Source: Cercospora beticola (Eukaryota > Ascomycota > Dothideomycetes > Mycosphaerellales > Mycosphaerellaceae). Taken from it: a stretch of 64,000 nucleotides of DNA. The stretch's first letter is position 1; every line of letters starts with the position of its first letter. Where the stretch lies: contig NC_088939.1 in NCBI RefSeq assembly GCF_033473495.1, positions 3,534,001 through 3,598,000 on the forward strand. Reading direction: 5' to 3'. Below the pieces are notes generated by a model that saw only the letters and a program-made list of their open reading frames with translations, searched no databases and had not been told where the DNA came from. This document shows positions 57,800 through 64,000 of this stretch, one piece after another. The translations under genes were made by a program, and so were the position numbers.

Positions 57800-60700
57800 C
57801 CTCCTTTCTTAAAAGGTTGCGTTTTATTATAATACCTTACGATACGTATTACGTTTATAAATACTACGTCGTCTTCTAGACCTAATCCTACGTCTATCTA
57901 TCTATTAAGCTCTACGCTACTATCGTTAGAGTCTTCGTTAGAGTACTATAGCGATATATAATAAGTATCGCTTAAGTATATAGTTATAGCCTCGTTTACT
58001 AGTAGAGCTATAGACTCGTTACTAATATTCTATACTAGCCGCTATCGAGTAGATATAGTTATAGAGTCTTAACTACTATCGCTCTATTACTTATCGCTAC
58101 TAATTATCTTACTAAAGTTACCTTTCTTAAAGTAAGACCTCTAAGTAATACTTCTGCCTAATAAGCTTAATACTAATATATCTTAAGATAATACTTCTAA
58201 AGGCCTAATACTAACGTATAGCTACTACTAAATAGATATATTAGACGATAAGGTTCTCGAAGCTTAGAGCTATAGTTGCTCTCTAGCGTATACTATACGG
58301 CGAGTAAACTCGTTTAGAATCTAGCTATTAGAGGTAATTATAATATTAGGTTTAGACTTTATAGAGTAGTTATAGTAGAAATCTATAATAGAGGTAGTAG
58401 CGTACTCTATAACTTCTTCGGCTAGCTCCTATATCGTATTATTTCTATACTCTTACTACTTAATCTTATACTAAAGCTTTTATTTCTTACCTCCTCTAGG
58501 AGTACGTCCCTATAGCGTACGCTATTTAGAATCTATAATCTCCTCGACGACGTATTCCTTATTAGTAACTCTATCTTCTCTATATACCTCTACGAGTAGT
58601 AGTAGTAGAGAGTTCTATCCTAGTAATAGGTCGTTAGCTACTACTCTTAATAGCGATATATAGAAGGTATTAGCGACCCCTATTATTAGTAGTAGTTCGA
58701 GTCGATAAGCGCTCTCGAGTATAGTAGATACTAGATAAGAGCCTATCTACTTATTATCGAGTTTCTTCGCTAGCCGAGTAGTCTTCTAGTTCTTAGTACT
58801 AATATATACTATATCGCCGACCCGGTACTATAGTACTAGATCCTAGTAGTAGTTAGTATAGTTAGCTTAAGTCGCTTAGGCTAGTACTATATTCTTATAG
58901 AGCTATAATTATATTAGCTATATACGTTCTGCAAATTCGGTAGCCTTCTAGGCGTCGAGCCGCTACTATCGCGGAAGTAGTAATAGTAGTAGTATCGTAT
59001 CGAATTTAGTACGTAGATTACGTACGGTTTCTATAAAGAACGCCGAGACGCCTGTACTTTCTAATACGTAATTATTTAGAGCGAACTTATATAATACTAG
59101 CTAATTAACCTAGTTATCTTAAGTATATATAACAAAGGTACGTAGGTATTACTCTATAGTCTTATTAGTATTCTCGGCCTATCTATCTATCTCGGAGTAA
59201 TATATAGAGGATATCGCTTATTCGATCTTCAAAATCTAGTATAAACGCTTCTAGAATACTAATACCTATTATAATCCTCTATTAGAGGTAATATATAGTA
59301 GTAGTCTATAGTACTTATAAACTTAGTTAATAAAAACTAGAGTATAGTATTCTGCTATTATCGAGTCTACCTCTATTAGGTACTTCCTCTTTCTAAGTCT
59401 ATCGGTTACTATAAGGATGTTTCTATACTCGTTATAGTTAAGGCTACTACGGCTTACCGGTAGATTAACGACGAAGTCTATAGCTATATTATCCTATAGC
59501 TAAAAGGAGATCGGAAGGAGTCGGAGTAGGCCTAAGTACTAATCTTATAATAGCTTAGTTCTTCGGCACGTTCTATAGTTACGGATATATTACCGTATAG
59601 ACTACGAAATACTAGGCTAGTAATACGATCGTACTAGCAGATCTAGTATTTTAGTACGACCTAGATACTCTATAGAAGGCGTATCGTAATATACTTCTAT
59701 TATTTAAGTACGAACCTTATTCGTAGGATTATCGCTTAGTAGTAGGTATAAATATTGTTTGCTATACCTGTTTTATATATAGATTAAACTATCCGTAGTA
59801 CTCGTATAGTAGATCTTATACTTCCTTAGTATCGGATAGAGCTTACTTACTTCGAGCTACTTAACCGCCTTCTATACTTCCTCGTTAGACGCGTATAACT
59901 ACTAGATTACGAGATTTAGAAGGACCTTATCCTCGTCCTAAGGCTCGGTATTAGTATCTATAGTATAGTTAGGTAGATTAAACGGAACTCCTCTATCCTC
60001 TATATCGGTATCGGTATCTTCTTCTACGATCGCGCTCGCAGCCGTATATAGAAAACGATCGGATAGTAGAAGGATACGTTCTTAATACTTAATACGTTCG
60101 TTATCGCTACCTATCGGAAGATCTTATATACGTCGTATTAAACTGTCCGGTTTCGTGCTCTAGATACCTAGACGATATATAATTTTAAAGTTAAACCTAG
60201 AGAGGAATTCGGCCTAGCGTACCTATCTACGATTAAGTTACTTAGTTAATATAAAGTACTTAAGATTCTTATAATCGGAAAGGACTAGAATTAGCTTATC
60301 CTAATCGCCTAGTAGGTTCTCGAATTCTTCTACGTACTCTATAGTAGATAGTTCTAGTCTCTATTCCTCGAAGGCTTTTATAATAGCTATTAGTTCCTTA
60401 TCGTAGATATTATAGTTATATTCTATAGGCGTTATCTTTTTAGATAGAAAGGCGATAGGTCTAAGGATACTATTATAACCTCTCTATAATAGGACTACTA
60501 TAGTAACGAAGTCCGAGGCGTTAGTTTCTAGTATCGTCTCTAGTCCTAGCTTAAATATAGCTAGAACTAGTACTTCTATAAAAGCCTTCTTTAAACTATT
60601 AAACGCCCGCTAATATTCGTTAGTCTATACCTATAGTAGAGAGTTCTTAGTCTTAGTTAGTACTACTATTAGTAATACGATATAGCTAAAGTTCTTAATA

Positions 60701-63700
60701 AAGCGCCGGTAAAACCTAGCGAATCTAAGGAATACGAGTATATCGTTTAGCTTCTAAGGAGTCTGCTATTCTTAAATCGCCCGGACCTTCTTAGGATCTA
60801 TCCGAATACTATTCTTACTAATAATTAGCCTAAGATACTTAGTTTCCTATATATAGAATTCGTATTTATCGATATTAAGCTATAAACCTACCTTAGCTAT
60901 CTTTTCTAGTACTATAGCTATATATCGCTTATATTCCTCTAGCGTATTACTAAAGATAAGCAAGTCGTCGATATATACTAAAATAAAGTCGTCTAAGAAC
61001 TCTCTTACCGAGTCGTTTATATAAGACTAGAATATCTCGGGTATATTATAAAGGCCGAAGGGTATTACTAAGCACTCGAACTGCCCGTAACGAGTCGTAA
61101 ATACTGTTTTCTATTCGTGTCCCTACGCGATACGAATACGATTAAAAGCTATAATTACGTTAAGCTTTATAAACTACTTCTTCCTACTAATTCGGTTTAA
61201 GGTATCCTATATTAGAGAGATAGGGTACCTAGACTTTACTATAATTGCGTTTAATACTCGGTAGTCGATATATACCTATAGGCTACCTCTAGGTTTCTTA
61301 ATAATAATAACCGGGGAAGTAGTAGGAGAGTTACTCTTCTATATATTGCCTTTCTCTAGCTACTTATCGATCTACTTCTTTACGACGTCGTTCTTAGCGT
61401 TCGATATTAGATATAGTCTCTTAAAAGGTAGTTAAGCGTTATCCTTTAACTTAATCTCTATATTAATATTCGGATAGTACGGAGGCAGCTCGTCTACTAT
61501 ATACCTTAAGAATATATCCTTCTAGTCGCTATATTCCGTAGGCAGCTTCTCCGGCAACTAGTCCTTATCCTTACCTAATATAAATACTTCTATATCGGAA
61601 ACCGATAGCGTATTCGTAGTTAAAGGACCTTAGTCTATAATATCCGCTATACTATTATCGATATATATTACGTATATAAAGGCCTTATTACTAGATCGCG
61701 TACGTCGGACTATTATCCTATAAGCTATTAGCGTTATCGTAGTAATCGGATCTGCTAGGCTCTTATACTAGTTACTTTCTTATAGATTAATATAGATAAG
61801 GTATACCTTAGCGCTCTATTATCGAGATATTATTATATAGGCTTATAACTCGATTTCTTAGATATCGATAGTATCGTCGTAACTAATATTCTTAATACCG
61901 ACTATAGGTAGTTCTATTACTAGTAGTTTGCCTAGGCGGGCTCCTTTAATTATTAGTACTCGTACTATCTTACTATTAGTATAGCTTTCTAGATATTACT
62001 TATTATCGAAGATTACTACTCTATCTCGGTATCTCTTCTTCGGGTCGTAGTCTTCGTACTATGTCTTTCTAAGCGTTATATTATAGTTAATCTAAGCTAC
62101 CTAGTATAGAACCTTCTCGACATAACTACCTAGCTAAAGAGATACTTTAGCGTATTCCGTAATTACGTATAAAGACGTACTACTATCGGCTAGACCTATA
62201 ACTAGAGGCTTATCTAGCTTCGCGATTCTTATATTATTCTTCGGGTTATACGCAAAAGACGAGTTTACGTATATAGAGTTAGTACTATTATTAAGAAATA
62301 TTATAGTATAATTTCTATTTACTCTACCTACTACTACTATATAGTTAGTAATTCTAGGGAGTAAGATTGCTACTAGTATTCTCGGTAATAGTAGCTCTTC
62401 TCTTAACTCGTTATTTAGTCTACCGCTCCTTACGCTTAAGGGGCGGACTAAGTATTTCCCGAAATACTAGTATCCTCGGTTACGTTCGAGGAAGAGGCGT
62501 TAGGCTTCTTATTATTCTAGCGTAGTATAGTATAAGCGAATAGTAGGTAGGCCTTAGAGTTCTTTATATAACCGTACTATTAATACTTATAGTACTTGCC
62601 TTCCTTTATTAGAGTAGTATAGTATAACTTAGATAGTAGTAGTAAGTTCTTAAATATAGCTAGTCGATTCTCCTAAGGTAGCTTCGGCATAGTATTACTA
62701 TTATTAGAACCTCTAGTCTTATTAGCTCCGCCGCGACTACCTCTACTCTTCTTATTATCCTTCTTCGTATCCTTCTTATCGTCGTTAGTCTTCTTTAGAC
62801 GAGTATTAGCCTAACGCTCTAAGTCGACCTTAATCTTCTAATACTTCTTAACTATACTTATAATAGACGAGAACTCTAGTCTAGTAAGGCGGCTATCGTA
62901 GTTATCGTTAAGCTTACCTTAAAATAGATAGATCTCGGTTTCTAGCGAGAGCTTAACGTAGGTACGAGCTATCTAATACTTATAGTAGAAGGTAGAGAAC
63001 TTCTCGTTTTCTCCTATCTTTAATAGGTACTAGTCTTAATAGGCCTTGCCTATCTCGTCTCGAAGACTCTAGTTCTTCTTAATATACTTTATTATATATC
63101 GTACTAAGATAAAGTTATCTACTATATTTTCCTTATCCTATATCTTAGTAGGTACTATAGGCTTAAGCTAATACTAAACCTCTCCTCTAACCTAGTTATA
63201 AGTCTAGCGTAAGGTATAACCGATATCTTTAAAGATAATACTATCGAATTTATTCTCTATCTACGACTACTACTCTTCGTATAAAGGTTTACCCTTATTA
63301 GTAAACTTCTAGACCTTATTACGCGACAATTCTTTAACTCTAATAGACTGCGTAGGATCGTACTATACTAGGCCGTAATCGCCTATTATAGTATAGTAAT
63401 ACTTTAATACTACTATACCTTCGTCGTTAGAGATATTAATAGAGTCGTTTTTCTTTAAGCCCTTATTGCTCTTCTTTATCGGACGGCGACGGCTGCGGCT
63501 ACGACTACTATTATTATCGGTACTAGAGTTATTAGATAGAGATAGGTTATTATAGCTATAGCGGAGAGTCTCTCGGAAACGCTCTATCTCTTCTTCTAAC
63601 TAAGTATAGTAGCTACGGCTACGAGCGCGGTTAGAGTTCTTCTTAAGCTACGCTACCTTAGCTTTTAGTAATTTAATCTAATCCTAGTAGTCTTTATTAA

Positions 63701-63990
63701 TATTATTAAGATCCTACTAGGTAAATAGTACCGCCTCTTCTAGCTCTTTTACCTAGCTCTTAGACTTAATAAGTACCTACTTAACTTCCCGAAGCTAGCT
63801 TTAGTACTTCTCTATCTTTATAGCTAGTTCCGACACGCGCTCGTCCGAGTTATTACGTAGTAGCTTCTCGAGTTCTTTACTCCTTAACTTAGAAGCGGTA
63901 AGTAGCTTAGATTATTCTCGAAATAACTCCGAAATATACTCGAGCTTCTTCTTATTAAGGTCGTTAGTCTACTATAGTAGTTTAATCTAG
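57800..63990 (-). pseudogene. Gypsy-5 gag-pol, RIP-destroyed
   Basis: RT is clear on the minus strand: VIPFGLYNIPEIF near 61060-61030 and EFLDDFILVYIDDLLI near 61010-60960, which keeps both catalytic Asp codons. RNase H and integrase lie at about 60600-58800, protease at about 62300-61600 and Gag at about 63990-62500, which includes short Arg/Ser repeats (SSRSRSRRRP near 63500). All frames carry TAG/TAA. Boundaries are approximate. Confidence 0.78.
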
Positions 63991-64000
63991 CTAACTAAAT

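Larger units (their letters stand above)
57633..64000 (-). mobile_element. Gypsy-5: Ty3/gypsy element on minus strand, runs off the window
   Basis: The 3' LTR (164 bp) is at the left end, followed by a polypurine tract and then, read leftward from the window edge, Gag, protease, RT, RNase H and integrase on the minus strand. It interrupts Gypsy-B. The 5' LTR is outside the window, so the target duplication cannot be checked. It is RIP-mutated and CpG-rich. Confidence 0.85.

Noticed and set aside
1..64000. Genetic code with TAG/TAA read as Gln/Trp (stop reassignment)
   Set aside because: The same CpA/TpG loss affects LTRs and untranslated DNA, ATG is lost as well, and the giant gene in the island uses the standard code.
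1..64000. Chemical conversion artefact (bisulfite-like data)
   Set aside because: C in CpG, CpT and CpC contexts is retained on both strands and the island is normal, so a blanket C-to-T conversion is excluded.

Overview
The window looks like an accessory, repeat-rich compartment of a filamentous ascomycete (Pezizomycotina; class not resolvable by eye). The evidence is nested Ty1/copia and Ty3/gypsy retrotransposons, an APE-type LINE fragment, fungal-type gene families, and extreme repeat-induced point mutation (RIP). In about 1-5190 and 19255-64000 the dinucleotides CpA and TpG are almost gone (turned into TpA), while CpG, CpT and CpC persist. Old coding frames are therefore riddled with TAG and TAA (from CAG, CAA and TGG), lack TGA, and have ATG turned into ATA. 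Reading TAG/TAA as Gln/Trp recovers the element proteins.

Layout. 1-1272: 3' end of a copia element. 1273-4227: RIP-mutated DNA I cannot identify. 4228-5387: a BTB/POZ gene that is RIP-destroyed but whose last exon-like stretch runs out of the RIP zone. 5190-19255: an island of normal composition. It holds a frameshifted BTB/POZ gene (minus), a broken protein kinase-like gene (plus) and one very large intact gene (minus, 3104 aa) of the fungal DUF6606/DUF3638/DUF3645 family with SecA/SF2-helicase-like motifs. A run of 23 G lies just before the right edge of the island.

19255-64000 is a Russian-doll array. An unidentified repeat (19255-19574 plus 27100-30939) is split by a complete gypsy chromovirus (Gypsy-1, 19575-27099, target duplication AAAAG). 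A copia copy (30940-31712 plus 45036-45895) is split by a complete copia copy of the same family (Copia-3, 31713-45035, duplication TATTA), which is itself split by a second gypsy chromovirus (Gypsy-2, 37531-44716, duplication ATAAC). After a LINE endonuclease fragment (45896-46358) comes a minus-strand gypsy array LTR-internal-LTR-internal with 1476-bp LTRs, each carrying an antisense reading frame. This is cut at 57633 by another minus-strand gypsy element (Gypsy-5) that runs off the window.

The only gene that looks functional is the 3104-codon ORF. All retrotransposon genes look dead, and the two island neighbours of the large gene each carry at least one disabling change. No tRNA, rRNA or CRISPR array was seen. 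Coordinates of RIP-mutated coding regions are approximate; LTR ends and target duplications were read base by base.
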